In this document: positions 17,070-23,419 of the stretch, piece by piece | How positions within the stretch are numbered: position 1 is the first letter of the stretch | Layout of the letters: every line of letters begins with the position of its first letter | DNA from: a virus | Virus record (IMG/VR): IMGVR_UViG_3300047185_000016 | Span: 1 to 38,943 of that record | Length of the DNA stretch: 38,943 nt | Strand: one strand, 5' to 3' | Made by a program: the position numbers and the translations under genes | Notes under the pieces: generated by a model | Databases searched by the model: none | The model's input: the letters and a program-made list of their open reading frames with translations, nothing else | What the model was told of the DNA's origin: nothing

Positions 17070-17489
17070 CTATTTCCTCTCTGTGAACAGGAACGGGTTG
17101 TACGTCGCGTCAGGAAACCGATCGAGCAGTCGGCGCGTCTCGTCGTTCCACGCCGTTGTCGTCACTGTGCGTAGATCGACTCCGGACGCTTCGACTAGAT
17201 GGCTGCCAATTCCGAAGGAGCGTAGGGATTCTTTTACGAATAGCCAATGGATGAGCTCCGGCTCAAACACGATGCAGCCAAGGATCGTGGTTGGGTCGCC
17301 CTCGTAGACCGCGATCAGCGTGGTCGCGCGCTCGTAGACCGACAGCATAATCGGCTTCGCGTGCCGAAAAAACGGGTCGGTCCGCATGCGTTTGTAGGGG
17401 AGGCACTGGCGCAGGCCGCGCAGCCAGACGCTGAAGACAAACGGCTCGTCTGCCGGGATGATGGGTCGTATCTGGATCTGGTCGGCCAT
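17070..17489 (-). CDS. GNAT-type N-acetyltransferase
   Basis: The 139-residue product resembles a GNAT acetyl-CoA-dependent acyltransferase. Seen: an N-terminal beta strand IQIRPIIPADEPFVFSVWLR, a strand ILGCIVFEPELIHWLFV, and ESLRSFGIGSHLVEAS, which fits motif A (R/Q-x-x-G-x-G/A) as Arg-Ser-Phe-Gly-Ile-Gly. The C-terminus is short. A family of such proteins with a 'W-L-R' helix and 'H-W/Y-x-F/Y-V-K' strand occurs next to phage terminase genes; the substrate is unknown. The start at 17489 was chosen because it sits just after the third copy of the 18-base motif. A longer frame upstream is out of register with the gene before it. It could modify a host protein, a small molecule or a defence component; none is shown. 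Confidence 0.65.
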   Translation of the reverse strand: MADQIQIRPIIPADEPFVFSVWLRGLRQCLPYKRMRTDPFFRHAKPIMLSVYERATTLIAVYEGDPTTILGCIVFEPELIHWLFVKESLRSFGIGSHLVEASGVDLRTVTTTAWNDETRRLLDRFPDATYNPFLFTERK

Positions 17490-17496
17490 GTCTACA

Positions 17497-17514
17497 CCCA
17501 AGGGTACGCACGAG
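17497..17514 (-). repeat. Conserved intergenic 18-base motif, copy 3
   Basis: Minus-strand CTCGTGCGTACCCTTGGG lies between the stop of the sigma-like gene and the acetyltransferase ATG. With two flanking bases (TG at its 3' end) it matches copy 1 over 20 positions except one. Confidence 0.7.
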
Positions 17515-17517
17515 CCC

Positions 17518-17790
17518 CTATTCGATTTTCGCGTCCGCGTAGGAGACGGTGGATATCCTCCGGCGACGGACCAAATCCAGCATCCGACTGCGGACGCAAA
17601 AACAGCACCAGGCTGACAAAGGCATGCTCGTGCGTCGACGGTCGAACTTTCGGATCGCGACCAGGACGTGCTCAGCGATCCAGCCATCGAGATCGTCCAC
17701 GTCGTCGATCTGGTCACCGAAACGGCGGAGCAGATACCCGCGGACCCGGCCAACGATCAGCATCACCTCGGGGTCTGGGCGCCGTCGCAT
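17518..17790 (-). CDS. Sigma-70 region-2-like small protein
   Basis: The 90-residue product resembles the core-binding and -10-recognition region of sigma-70 factors. Seen in order: LIVGRVRGYLLRRFGDQIDD, DLDGWIAEHVLVAIRKFD, then a basic linker and LSAWCCFCVRSRMLDLVRRR. The pattern 'F-D ... S-A-W-x-x-x-x-V/I-R-x-x-x-L-D-x-x-R-R' is the usual region 2 signature. No region 4 helix-turn-helix follows, and the frame stops soon after, so it is either a truncated sigma or a regulator that reuses this fold. It overlaps the RusA stop by one base. It lies early in the leftward unit, upstream of the late genes, where a regulator of late transcription would be expected. The assignment is a family-level inference. 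Confidence 0.5.
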   Translation of the reverse strand: MRRRPDPEVMLIVGRVRGYLLRRFGDQIDDVDDLDGWIAEHVLVAIRKFDRRRTSMPLSAWCCFCVRSRMLDLVRRRRISTVSYADAKIE

Positions 17791-18323
17791 CAGGCGCTGT
17801 CAGGGATCGGGGTTTCTTGGTGCGCGTCTTCCCAGGCCGAGGAGCCACGGTAGTCGCGCGCGCTGGAAACGAGCTGGGCGCGGCGCTCGAAGTCGGACGA
17901 CGCCTTTCGGAGTGCGAGCTCGGCCGCGGGGAAAACGGGAGAGAATTCCTGAGCGGGTGAGGTCCAGTGGCGGACGCAGATCTCGACGCGGGTCCGCTCA
18001 CGGTCGGTGCAACGTAGGACCTCGAGCCGCTGGATTTGCGCGTCGTCGAGGTAGACGATCCCGTTCATCGCGTCGAGGGTCGACTTCACCGGACCGTCGA
18101 TATCGGAGCGACTGGTCCGGAAGACGAAGCGGAGTAGGACTTCGACTGGGCGAGCGTAGGGGCGCGCACTACGCATCGCCTCTAAAGCGAAAATCTGGAC
18201 CGCAGCTTGGTAGTCCCTGACTTCCCTGGTCTTGGTCAGCCCGGCCCGCTTCCCAAGCCTGACGACCCGGTAGGTTTTGTTCACCCCGATCGGCTTGACC
18301 GGCACCTCGAAGCGGATGTTCAC
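17790..18323 (-). CDS. rusA: RusA-type Holliday junction resolvase
   Basis: The 177-residue product cleaves four-way junctions, clearing recombination or replication intermediates before packaging. The first about 110 residues carry the RusA pattern: FEVPVKPIGVNKTYRVV, a Lys/Arg-rich stretch, then SDIDGPVKSTLDAMNG and IVYLDDAQI, containing the conserved Asp residues of the active site. The last about 60 residues form a charged tail not usual for RusA (typical length about 120). Start: GTG at 18323, with AAGGA six bases upstream and GTGA overlap with the previous stop; an upstream Met frame runs through another gene. It overlaps the sigma-like gene by one base at its end. Confidence 0.75.
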   Translation of the reverse strand: MNIRFEVPVKPIGVNKTYRVVRLGKRAGLTKTREVRDYQAAVQIFALEAMRSARPYARPVEVLLRFVFRTSRSDIDGPVKSTLDAMNGIVYLDDAQIQRLEVLRCTDRERTRVEICVRHWTSPAQEFSPVFPAAELALRKASSDFERRAQLVSSARDYRGSSAWEDAHQETPIPDSA

Positions 18324-18529
18324 TGGTCGTCCTTCGGCCCTTCGATTGCAGCCCGGAGAAGCCGGGCATGCAGGGAGCTCGCGTCCCGTAGGGTTCGCGG
18401 GGCTGGTTGTGGGCGCCGTGTTGGCGGGAGTTCCGCCTCCCGCTCGCACCGCGCCAGGAAGCAGCCGACTGCGATGGCGACCAGGAGCGCGAGCACGAAG
18501 AGGGAACAGCCGGCGAGGATGGCGGTCAT
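18320..18529 (-). CDS. Small single-span membrane protein
   Basis: The 69-residue product starts MTAILAGCSLFVLALLVAIA, a strong hydrophobic segment from residue 2 to about 23, followed by a basic Arg/Pro-rich tail (residues 25-69). It should insert in the inner membrane with the tail on one side. The chosen start overlaps the preceding stop as ATGA; a Met 16 codons upstream would add charged residues. Function unknown. Confidence 0.5.
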   Translation of the reverse strand: MTAILAGCSLFVLALLVAIAVGCFLARCEREAELPPTRRPQPAPRTLRDASSLHARLLRAAIEGPKDDQ

Positions 18530-18834
18530 GAGACGCACCCCGCTAGCCTCTGTGGCTTCGTCACCATCCGTGACCATCGGTTGAAGAGTTGATCCCGAGC
18601 CTCTATGCTCTGTTGGTGAAAAAACCGAGCGTGTTCATCCGGGAGTTCTCGGCTGACCTTTCGGCGCTCGGCGTGGAAGTTCACGCGCTGTTCAGGCGTC
18701 ATGGCGCGCAGGATGGGCGCCCACTGCTTCTGAATGCTCGGATGGAGCTCACGCCACCACTGTTCGGGAGTGCGGAATCCGGTAGGCGTCTCTTCTCGCT
18801 CTTCGGCTGGCCAAGGAAACGGATTGTCAGCCAC
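18526..18834 (-). CDS. Small Trp/Arg-rich protein, unknown function
   Basis: The 102-residue product is highly charged, with TPEQWWRELHPSIQKQWAPI and EQRVNFHAERRKVSREL segments that look helical, and no membrane segment. The GTG start at 18834 has a strong Shine-Dalgarno (GGAGGTGA, four bases away) and the gene overlaps the one before it by eight bases. It belongs to the early leftward cluster with the replication-type genes. No family recognised. Confidence 0.55.
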   Translation of the reverse strand: MADNPFPWPAEEREETPTGFRTPEQWWRELHPSIQKQWAPILRAMTPEQRVNFHAERRKVSRELPDEHARFFHQQSIEARDQLFNRWSRMVTKPQRLAGCVS

Positions 18835-19423
18835 GACTCACCTCCGTGGTTACTCCGAGATTGGCCAATTCCTCCCCGGTGAGATCACGCGAGAGACGGA
18901 AGCCGATTTCTTCCTTCGCTTCTGAAAGTTGGCACGCGAGTTGCTCTACAGAAGCTCGGGAAGGGAAGTTGCTAAGAGGGGACGAAGTAGAAGCTTCTTC
19001 TGCTTCTGCTTCTGCTTCTGCTTCTGTGTAGCGCACTACACTCTGACTGTTGCGCGCTACATTGGATTGTTGCGCGCGACGTTCCCGGAAGTATGGGGCC
19101 CGCGACCCGTCCTTACCTTGTGGCGTGTCTCTGTATTTCAGATAGTTTAGGACGATCCATCCGCCATCAACAGACTCTATTCGGCGCCCTTCGTGGTCCG
19201 GTGTGCGGCTGTCACGGTCGGGAGAGGAGAGCACTTCTATCGCGTGACGCATCTCGTCGAGAGTGACGCGTGCCAAAGAGGCGAAACCCGGTACAGATCC
19301 CTCGACGCGCCCTGTCGCGTCTGCGACAGCGAGCATTGCGATCCATACACGCAGTGTCGCGTGATCTTCGCACCACACGGTTGACGTTACAATCGACGAA
19401 AACAGCTTCGTATAGCCGCTCAT
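18827..19423 (-). CDS. Replication-initiator-like winged-helix protein
   Basis: The 198-residue product begins MSGYTKLFSSIVTSTVWCED, then LRVWIAMLAVADATG and VPGFASLARVTLDEMRHAIE. This 'K-L-F-S-S-I ... S-x-V-W ... M-L-x-x-A-D ... G-x-V-x-x-S-V-P-G-x-A' pattern, with SPDRDSRTP and VLNYLKYRD after it, is common in phage replication-region proteins with a winged-helix N-terminal domain. A tandem hexanucleotide run encodes repeated Glu-Ala in the middle (residues about 132-142). The C-terminal half is charged. It overlaps the gene upstream by ATGA. It may help load the replication machinery; this is inference from family context. Confidence 0.6.
   Translation of the reverse strand: MSGYTKLFSSIVTSTVWCEDHATLRVWIAMLAVADATGRVEGSVPGFASLARVTLDEMRHAIEVLSSPDRDSRTPDHEGRRIESVDGGWIVLNYLKYRDTPQGKDGSRAPYFRERRAQQSNVARNSQSVVRYTEAEAEAEAEEASTSSPLSNFPSRASVEQLACQLSEAKEEIGFRLSRDLTGEELANLGVTTEVSRG
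18998..19026 (+). repeat. Hexanucleotide tandem repeat (TTCTGC)
   Basis: Four full TTCTGC units plus five bases of a fifth lie inside the initiator-like gene, encoding alternating Glu and Ala on the minus strand. Gain or loss of a unit would keep the frame and change the length of the acidic linker by two residues. Confidence 0.8.
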
Positions 19424-20082
19424 TGCGTGTTTTCCTTCCCACCCGCGAACCGGGTGGGCGACATGGTTAGGCGGTCGGGCTTCTCGGCCGCGTAGGTGGA
19501 GCGAGCAATCTCAATCAGCACATCCCGGAACGCGATCGGGGTGGCGGACGCAGCGGCCGGCCTGAGTCGCGGCCGAACCTCTCCACTGGAGACGTGGTTG
19601 CCGCACCAACTCACGAGCGCCTTCGAGTGCTGATCGGGATCGAATCCCCAGGCCAGAGACGGAAGCAGCGAGACGCCGACCGCATAGAGCCAGGTCGCCT
19701 TTTTCGCTGGGTGGCCGTAGCGGCCTTGCTCCACCTGGCAGGCCCAGCCCCCGGCGAAGTCGCGCACCCATCCACCGTGGCGCGGCGGCACGGGCAACTC
19801 GAATCGATCCCAGGCGTCTGAGTGCGCCGGGTGCTCGAGTACGCCGCCCCACCGACGCACCGATGCGAGCGCGGAGGCGAAGCACCCTCCGTCCTCACCC
19901 ATCCGGTAGCCCCATCGGGCTTGCACCAGCCCAGCGAGACGGCACCAGCGCGCGCACGGAGGGTGACAAATGACCGGGTGAGGACCGGCGTACTCTCGGG
20001 CGTCTCGTTCCTCGCCCCAGATCTCCACGCTGGGCAATCCCGAATAGATCCCCTTCGGATCGACGAACAGGGCCGCAATCAT
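19420..20082 (-). CDS. Conserved phage protein with Pro-Pro-Cys motif, unknown function
   Basis: The 220-residue product has MIAALFVDPKGIYSGLPSVE, then GPHPVICHPPCARWCRLAG and a GGCFASALASVRRWGGVLEH, GGWVRDFAGGWACQVEQGRY, ATWLYAVGVSLL series. This combination, with an HPPC loop and glycine-rich loops, recurs in a family of phage proteins of about this length. The HPPC loop vaguely resembles the Pro-Cys of cytosine methyltransferases, but no AdoMet-binding motif is apparent, so I do not call it a methyltransferase. It overlaps both neighbours by four bases. Confidence 0.55.
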   Translation of the reverse strand: MIAALFVDPKGIYSGLPSVEIWGEERDAREYAGPHPVICHPPCARWCRLAGLVQARWGYRMGEDGGCFASALASVRRWGGVLEHPAHSDAWDRFELPVPPRHGGWVRDFAGGWACQVEQGRYGHPAKKATWLYAVGVSLLPSLAWGFDPDQHSKALVSWCGNHVSSGEVRPRLRPAAASATPIAFRDVLIEIARSTYAAEKPDRLTMSPTRFAGGKENTQ

Positions 20083-20318
20083 GGACTCACCGCTGCGCGT
20101 CGTAATCGGTCCCTGCGTCTGCGTTGGTATCCGTTACGTCGGTCCAGCTCGAGCCGTTCGCGCGCCAGCTCCGCATCGAGCTCTTGTCGGCGAGCTAGGT
20201 CGTACAGGCGCAGTCGGTCATGGACATGGGCCCAGCACTCCCCTGCTCGGGATCCCTCGCCGTCGTAGAGAGATTCTCTTCTCGCCTTCACTTCGGACTT
20301 ACGCAGAGCTCGCGCCAT
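20079..20318 (-). CDS. Small Arg-rich helical protein
   Basis: The 79-residue product (MARALRKSEVKARRESLYDG onward) is almost entirely charged helix, with YDLARRQELDAELARERLEL and an Arg cluster at the end. It probably forms a short coiled coil or binds nucleic acid. The start at 20318 follows GGAGGGTGGGG and overlaps the previous stop (TGATG). Function unknown. Confidence 0.5.
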   Translation of the reverse strand: MARALRKSEVKARRESLYDGEGSRAGECWAHVHDRLRLYDLARRQELDAELARERLELDRRNGYQRRRRDRLRRAAVSP

Positions 20319-20512
20319 CACCCCACCCTCCGCCCAAATCCCCAAGCCGGCACGTCGCCAGCGTTGACGAAGTCCCGCGGATCGCCGGCGTCGAAAAGGC
20401 AGGGGCCTTTATCCCGTAGTCGAATCCCGAACATCTGCCGGCACGACTCATAGTGCATACAGTCTTCGCAATGCCTTGCTGGGGCGACCCCTTGCTGTCG
20501 GGTGCGGGTCAC
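20318..20512 (-). CDS. Small Cys-rich (zinc-ribbon-like) protein
   Basis: The 64-residue product contains CEDCMHYESCRQMFG with a further Cys at KGPCLF, four Cys residues suited to bind a metal. Comparable small 'C-x-x-C-x-x-x-x-x-C' proteins are common in early phage regions. Start GTG at 20512 is favoured by a strong Shine-Dalgarno (AGGAAGG, seven bases away) and GTGA overlap with the previous stop; a longer frame from 20665 would overlap the upstream gene by over 150 bases. Confidence 0.5.
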   Translation of the reverse strand: MTRTRQQGVAPARHCEDCMHYESCRQMFGIRLRDKGPCLFDAGDPRDFVNAGDVPAWGFGRRVG

Positions 20513-20751
20513 GATCGAGCCTTCCTGGGGTTCACCCCTCGTGATCTTCTGTACTGTTCCTGTAGCTGGCGGTGACGCCTGGCTCGACATGCGGCGCTGA
20601 ATAGGAGGGTAGATCGTCCCCTCCGAGTGAGCTTCTCTTGGTACCACCAGACCCCGCATCCACACACGCAGTAGACCCGCGTCGCGATAGACCCGAACAT
20701 CGCCATCTGCTCGTCCGCGCGCTGGAGCTGAATGCGGTCGAGGGTGGTCAC
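20509..20751 (-). CDS. Small protein with Cys cluster
   Basis: The 80-residue product has VYCVCGCGVWWY near residue 27 and one more Cys (AACRARRHRQ) in a basic C-terminal half, compatible with a small metal-binding DNA- or RNA-binding protein. The GTG start at 20751 has GGGAGGT six bases upstream. It is the first gene after the Cro-like gene, about 70 bases away. Function unknown. Confidence 0.5.
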   Translation of the reverse strand: MTTLDRIQLQRADEQMAMFGSIATRVYCVCGCGVWWYQEKLTRRGRSTLLFSAACRARRHRQLQEQYRRSRGVNPRKARS

Positions 20752-20823
20752 GCGATACCTCCCACTATCGGTCGATACAGTTGACAGCCCGTGACCGCGA
20801 CGTAGCGTGCGCGCATGAGCGGC

Positions 20824-21039
20824 TCAGGCGGCGCGATTGCGTTTGGGGGGCTTCTCGTCCCAACAGGAGGCCGGAACCTCGCCACCCGTGACGCGCTCGA
20901 TCTTCAGAGCGCTCGAGCGGCCTGGACAACGGGCGCCAGACAAGCACTGGCAGACCATGGATACCGAGATGCCTGCCTGGGTCGCAAACTGGCGCTGCGA
21001 CAGACCGTGCCGCTTGAGATATCGAGAGAGAGCGTTCAT
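20824..21039 (-). CDS. Cro-like transcriptional regulator
   Basis: The 71-residue product begins MNALSRYLKRHGLSQRQFAT and has a helix-turn-helix: QRQFATQAGISVSMVCQCLS. This is the pattern of Cro/YdaS-type regulators. It is the first leftward gene and diverges from a repressor-like gene 93 bases away, with operators in between. It should bind those operators and favour lytic growth. The ATG lies seven bases after a -10-like box, with no Shine-Dalgarno, so the mRNA would be almost leaderless; a Met three codons upstream (21048) lies inside the promoter and is unlikely. It ends with a basic stretch (PPKRNRA). Confidence 0.75.
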   Translation of the reverse strand: MNALSRYLKRHGLSQRQFATQAGISVSMVCQCLSGARCPGRSSALKIERVTGGEVPASCWDEKPPKRNRAA

Positions 21040-21046
21040 GTCGCGC

Positions 21047-21075
21047 ATATTCACAGGTGTGCACAGACAAGTCAA
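21047..21075 (-). promoter_or_regulatory. Leftward early promoter of the Cro-like operon
   Basis: On the minus strand TTGACT and GAATAT are 17 bases apart. The -35 box matches five of six consensus bases, the -10 box three. The operator at 21050-21064 lies in the spacer and touches the -10 box. Transcription would begin near the ATG at 21039, drive all leftward genes and be blocked by a protein bound to the operator. Confidence 0.65.
21050..21064 (+). promoter_or_regulatory. Operator 1
   Basis: TTCACAGGTGTGCAC. It lies in the leftward promoter, between -35 and -10. It is one of three copies of TTCACAGGYGTGC in the switch region and probably binds the repressor and the Cro-like protein. Confidence 0.7.
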
Positions 21076-21092
21076 GACTGGCGTCCGGACCC

Positions 21093-21107
21093 GCACGCCT
21101 GTGAACA
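21093..21107 (-). promoter_or_regulatory. Operator 2 (inverted copy)
   Basis: On the minus strand TGTTCACAGGCGTGC, the same core as operators 1 and 3 with T to C at one position. It lies just upstream of the repressor-like gene and may control its autoregulated promoter. Confidence 0.65.
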
Positions 21108-21131
21108 CGCCTTGCCTGTAGGGTCGCTGGT

Positions 21132-21455
21132 ATGTCGAATCTGACGACCGCCGAGGTCGAGGCCCGGCGACATTTTCTTGAATGGTTCCTGTACTTTCGC
21201 CAGTCCTTCTACGTCGATGAAGGGAAGCCGGACCGGAAGTTTGCGGCGGACCTGGGGATCTCGCCGAGCTACATCACGCAGGTGCGGTCCGGCGACCGTG
21301 GAGTCGGTTTCGATGTGGCGCTAAGGATGCGGCACTTTTTCAAACGGAACCTCGACGAACTTGCCTTCAGCGACCCGCCTCGTTTTGCGCTTCAGCGCCC
21401 ACCAAGCCAGCCAGAGCGCCCTTTGACTCGGCCGACTCGACGCATGGCCAGGTAG
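21132..21455 (+). CDS. Phage repressor (CI-like) with helix-turn-helix
   Basis: The 107-residue product contains DRKFAADLGISPSYITQVRS, a standard helix-turn-helix, and is divergent from the Cro-like gene. No peptidase domain follows, so it is a short repressor without self-cleavage, unlike lambda CI. It should maintain lysogeny by binding the TTCACAGGYGTGC sites. The C-terminal 30 residues are Pro/Arg-rich and flexible. The start is near-leaderless: a weak -10-like TAGGGT is seven bases upstream (as in lambda cI from its maintenance promoter), though AGGG also could act as Shine-Dalgarno. A terminator follows at 21505. Confidence 0.75.
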   Translation: MSNLTTAEVEARRHFLEWFLYFRQSFYVDEGKPDRKFAADLGISPSYITQVRSGDRGVGFDVALRMRHFFKRNLDELAFSDPPRFALQRPPSQPERPLTRPTRRMAR

Positions 21456-21504
21456 TCCAACTCGCGCTGTTCCGGCGACTCCATCCACCGCTGAAGGACT
21501 GATC

Positions 21505-21524
21505 GGCCGTAAATACGGCCTTTT
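21505..21524 (+). terminator. Terminator of the repressor gene
   Basis: GGCCGT, loop AAAT, ACGGCC, then TTTT. The six-base GC stem and T run form a simple intrinsic terminator 50 bases after the repressor stop and 21 bases before the rightward promoter, so the repressor is a single-gene transcript. Confidence 0.75.
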
Positions 21525-21544
21525 CGCGGCCCTCCTGTTCACAC

Positions 21545-21573
21545 TTGACAACACTTTCACAGGTGTGCATACT
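21545..21573 (+). promoter_or_regulatory. Rightward early promoter
   Basis: Perfect -35 TTGACA (21545-21550), 17-base spacer, -10 CATACT (21568-21573). Operator 3 fills the spacer, so a bound repressor would block RNA polymerase. It should drive the rightward cluster from 21617 to the integrase. Confidence 0.8.
21556..21570 (+). promoter_or_regulatory. Operator 3
   Basis: TTCACAGGTGTGCAT, identical to operator 1 over 14 bases, placed in the spacer of the rightward promoter in the same way that operator 1 sits in the leftward one. Confidence 0.7.
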
Positions 21574-21616
21574 GGGGTTGCATGGATCGCCCACTACCGG
21601 GCAGCGAGGACAACCG

Positions 21617-21754
21617 ATGGACCGCACCGAAACCCTGAACACCCTGGTAGCACTAGCCGCAGAGACCCTGGCGCAGTTCCGACAGACGACCGAGCGCGCC
21701 GCTCGACATCACCGAGCGATGCAGGCCCGGCTTGACGCGGAGGTGTCGCCATGA
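21617..21754 (+). CDS. Small helical protein, first rightward gene
   Basis: The 45-residue product (MDRTETLNTLVALAAETLAQ onward) is one amphipathic helix followed by a basic end. GAGGA lies seven bases before the ATG, and its stop overlaps the next start (ATGA). Function unknown. Confidence 0.5.
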   Translation: MDRTETLNTLVALAAETLAQFRQTTERAARHHRAMQARLDAEVSP

Positions 21755-22164
21755 CCGCGGTCACCTGCTCCCACAAGATCGACTGTCGGCGGCCGGCGAA
21801 CACGACGAGCGGGCGCTGCGACCTCCACGACGCGATGATCCTGGGGGAAGAGGCCAGAGACCTCATCGTGAAGGTACTTTTCCGGCTCGACGTGATCGAG
21901 CGACTGGACCGGGACGTCGAGCGCCCCGAGGAGCCCACGACATGCGCCGTCTGCGGCCGAGAGTTGCACCCGCTGGAGGAGATTCGTGCCGCGCTGGAGT
22001 ACGCGCCCGGCGAGGCGCTCGTCGCGGGGCAGGAGCAGCACCCGTCCGACGCCTATTCATTCGCCCTCGGCCACCTCACCTGCGCAGTCGCCGACGCCGT
22101 GCGCGATCTCGCGTGCCGCGCGGGCTCCTGCCACGCGGGCTCCTGCCACGGGGGGACGCTGTGA
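21751..22164 (+). CDS. Early Cys-rich protein, unknown function
   Basis: The 137-residue product has Cys/His groups near the N-terminus (CSHKIDCRRPA, CDLH) and in the middle (CAVCGRELHPLE), which may hold two metal ions, and ends with a small duplicated AGSCHAGSCH. The second CxxC is followed by a helix with LTCAVADAVRDLACR. It overlaps both neighbours by ATGA/GTGA. No family recognised. Confidence 0.5.
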   Translation: MTAVTCSHKIDCRRPANTTSGRCDLHDAMILGEEARDLIVKVLFRLDVIERLDRDVERPEEPTTCAVCGRELHPLEEIRAALEYAPGEALVAGQEQHPSDAYSFALGHLTCAVADAVRDLACRAGSCHAGSCHGGTL

Positions 22165-22532
22165 TCCCGGGACTCTACCAGGTCGAGCGGCTGATCTCCG
22201 TGGGCGCACGATGCGCCTCGGGTGGCGATCCAGCGCTCGAGCTCGACAGTCTGCGTCAGGTCTCGATCCTCCTGCTCCGCGCTCGTGAGGAGGTGGAGCG
22301 CCGCACGATCCTAGAGTTGCGCGCGCAGTCAGAGCGCCCGCTACAGGATTCCTTTCCTCTCCGGCTCCGAGACGCCACGATCGCACTCTGCGAGGCCGTC
22401 GAGACCCGAGACCACATGGCCGGGCGCAGCGATCCCGAGCGCGCAGCGCGGTGGGGTCGACGAGTCGATCGAGCCAAGGGGCGCATTCTCCGCGTCGTCC
22501 GCGATGAGTTGCGGAGAGGGGTGAGACCATGA
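22161..22532 (+). CDS. Early helical protein, unknown function
   Basis: The 123-residue product has a GTG start that overlaps the previous stop, with GGGGGGA a few bases upstream. It is largely helical (LRQVSILLLRAREEVERRTI, then IALCEAVETRDHMAGR) and ends basic (RRVDRAKGRILRVVRDEL). Function unknown. Confidence 0.5.
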   Translation: MIPGLYQVERLISVGARCASGGDPALELDSLRQVSILLLRAREEVERRTILELRAQSERPLQDSFPLRLRDATIALCEAVETRDHMAGRSDPERAARWGRRVDRAKGRILRVVRDELRRGVRP

Positions 22533-22645
22533 CGGCCTGGTTTGACAATTGGTTCATCTGGATTGGCCTGGCCGTGCTTGGGTGGGTCGTGTACGAGCTC
22601 ATCGTGGCCGAATGGATTGACCGCCATAGAGGGGGTAGATTGTGA
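22529..22645 (+). CDS. 38-residue single-span membrane protein
   Basis: The frame encodes MTAWFDNWFIWIGLAVLGWV and an acidic-basic end (EWIDRHRGGRL). Residues 8-26 are hydrophobic with four Trp in total, as in a tiny inner-membrane protein. It starts by ATGA overlap and its end overlaps the next start. Function unknown; early placement would suit a host-interaction peptide. Confidence 0.5.
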   Translation: MTAWFDNWFIWIGLAVLGWVVYELIVAEWIDRHRGGRL

Positions 22646-22800
22646 AGATCTTCCTTCGACGAATTCCGGATAGTGAATGGCGTCGATTGGTCGCCGCGAT
22701 ACTGGCCGAGTGCGCGGTAGAGGGTGAGAGTCCAGAGCAGAAGGTCCTAATGATGGCACACGTCGTACTGTCCGACCCACGACTAGAGGTGCGCGCATGA
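22642..22800 (+). CDS. Small protein, unknown function
   Basis: A 52-residue product from a GTG start (KIFLRRIPDSEWRRLVAAIL, then CAVEGESPEQKVLMMAHVVL). GAGGGGG stands six bases upstream. It has helical character and no membrane segment. Start and stop both overlap neighbours by four bases. Confidence 0.5.
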   Translation: MKIFLRRIPDSEWRRLVAAILAECAVEGESPEQKVLMMAHVVLSDPRLEVRA

Positions 22801-23207
22801 CCACCGGAGTATATTCACCCACAGAGGAGACAGCCATGATCCAGATCGATCGGGAAACCGCATTCCGTCTCGCCGCGACTACTCTCCCCGAACTCGAAGA
22901 GCTCGCGCACCAGCGACCCGAGATCGCTCCGCTCGCGTACCAGATCCGCGACTACCTGGACCCGTCGATCCGAAATTGCCAGGCGTTCCGCGACGATGCT
23001 CGCGCAATCGGCGAGCTCTCCCGAGCGCTCGAAATGGCGGCACGGCTCCTCGGCGTTCCAATGGCCCTCGCGAGGGACGGTGGGCACATCGGCGTGCTCG
23101 CCAGCCTCCGGACCTCGCTCGTCTCACTCGCGGCCACTCTGCTGGGCAAGACGCTGCCTAACCAGGAGCCGATCCTCCTTTCGTCGGCAATGCGAGTCGC
23201 GCGATGA
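22797..23207 (+). CDS. Early helical protein, unknown function
   Basis: The 136-residue product is helical throughout (RETAFRLAATTLPELEELAH, LAYQIRDYLDPSIRNC and further helices). A second Met at residue 14 (22836) has a stronger Shine-Dalgarno (GAGGAG) than the one at 22797, so the true start may be either; the first overlaps the previous stop by ATGA and has AGAGGTG. No family recognised. Confidence 0.5.
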   Translation: MTTGVYSPTEETAMIQIDRETAFRLAATTLPELEELAHQRPEIAPLAYQIRDYLDPSIRNCQAFRDDARAIGELSRALEMAARLLGVPMALARDGGHIGVLASLRTSLVSLAATLLGKTLPNQEPILLSSAMRVAR

Positions 23208-23419
23208 CCGTCCTCTCCAAACGTCCTCGCCATGCCTGCGATTGGTGCTACGAGGCTCTGCCGGCACAGATCTACACCGTGCTCCTGCCCTCGGGCATAC
23301 AGGCGCTCGTCGGCCAATGCTGCGCGCGCCCAGCCGCTCTATCGATGCGCAATTCGCACGCCGCGAAGATCTCCAGGCGCGGGAGCGAGCTCCTTACGAT
23401 CCTGGAGGCCCGGTCATGA
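23204..23419 (+). CDS. Small Cys protein, early region
   Basis: The 71-residue product has CDWCYEALPAQIYTVLLP and QCCARPAAL, giving four Cys in a zinc-ribbon-like arrangement with a long strand pair between, and a basic helical C-terminus. ATGA overlaps at both ends. Confidence 0.55.
   Translation: MTVLSKRPRHACDWCYEALPAQIYTVLLPSGIQALVGQCCARPAALSMRNSHAAKISRRGSELLTILEARS

Noticed and set aside
18998-19026. CRISPR-like array
   Set aside because: The repeat is a six-base coding microsatellite with no spacers; no other regular repeat-spacer pattern was found.
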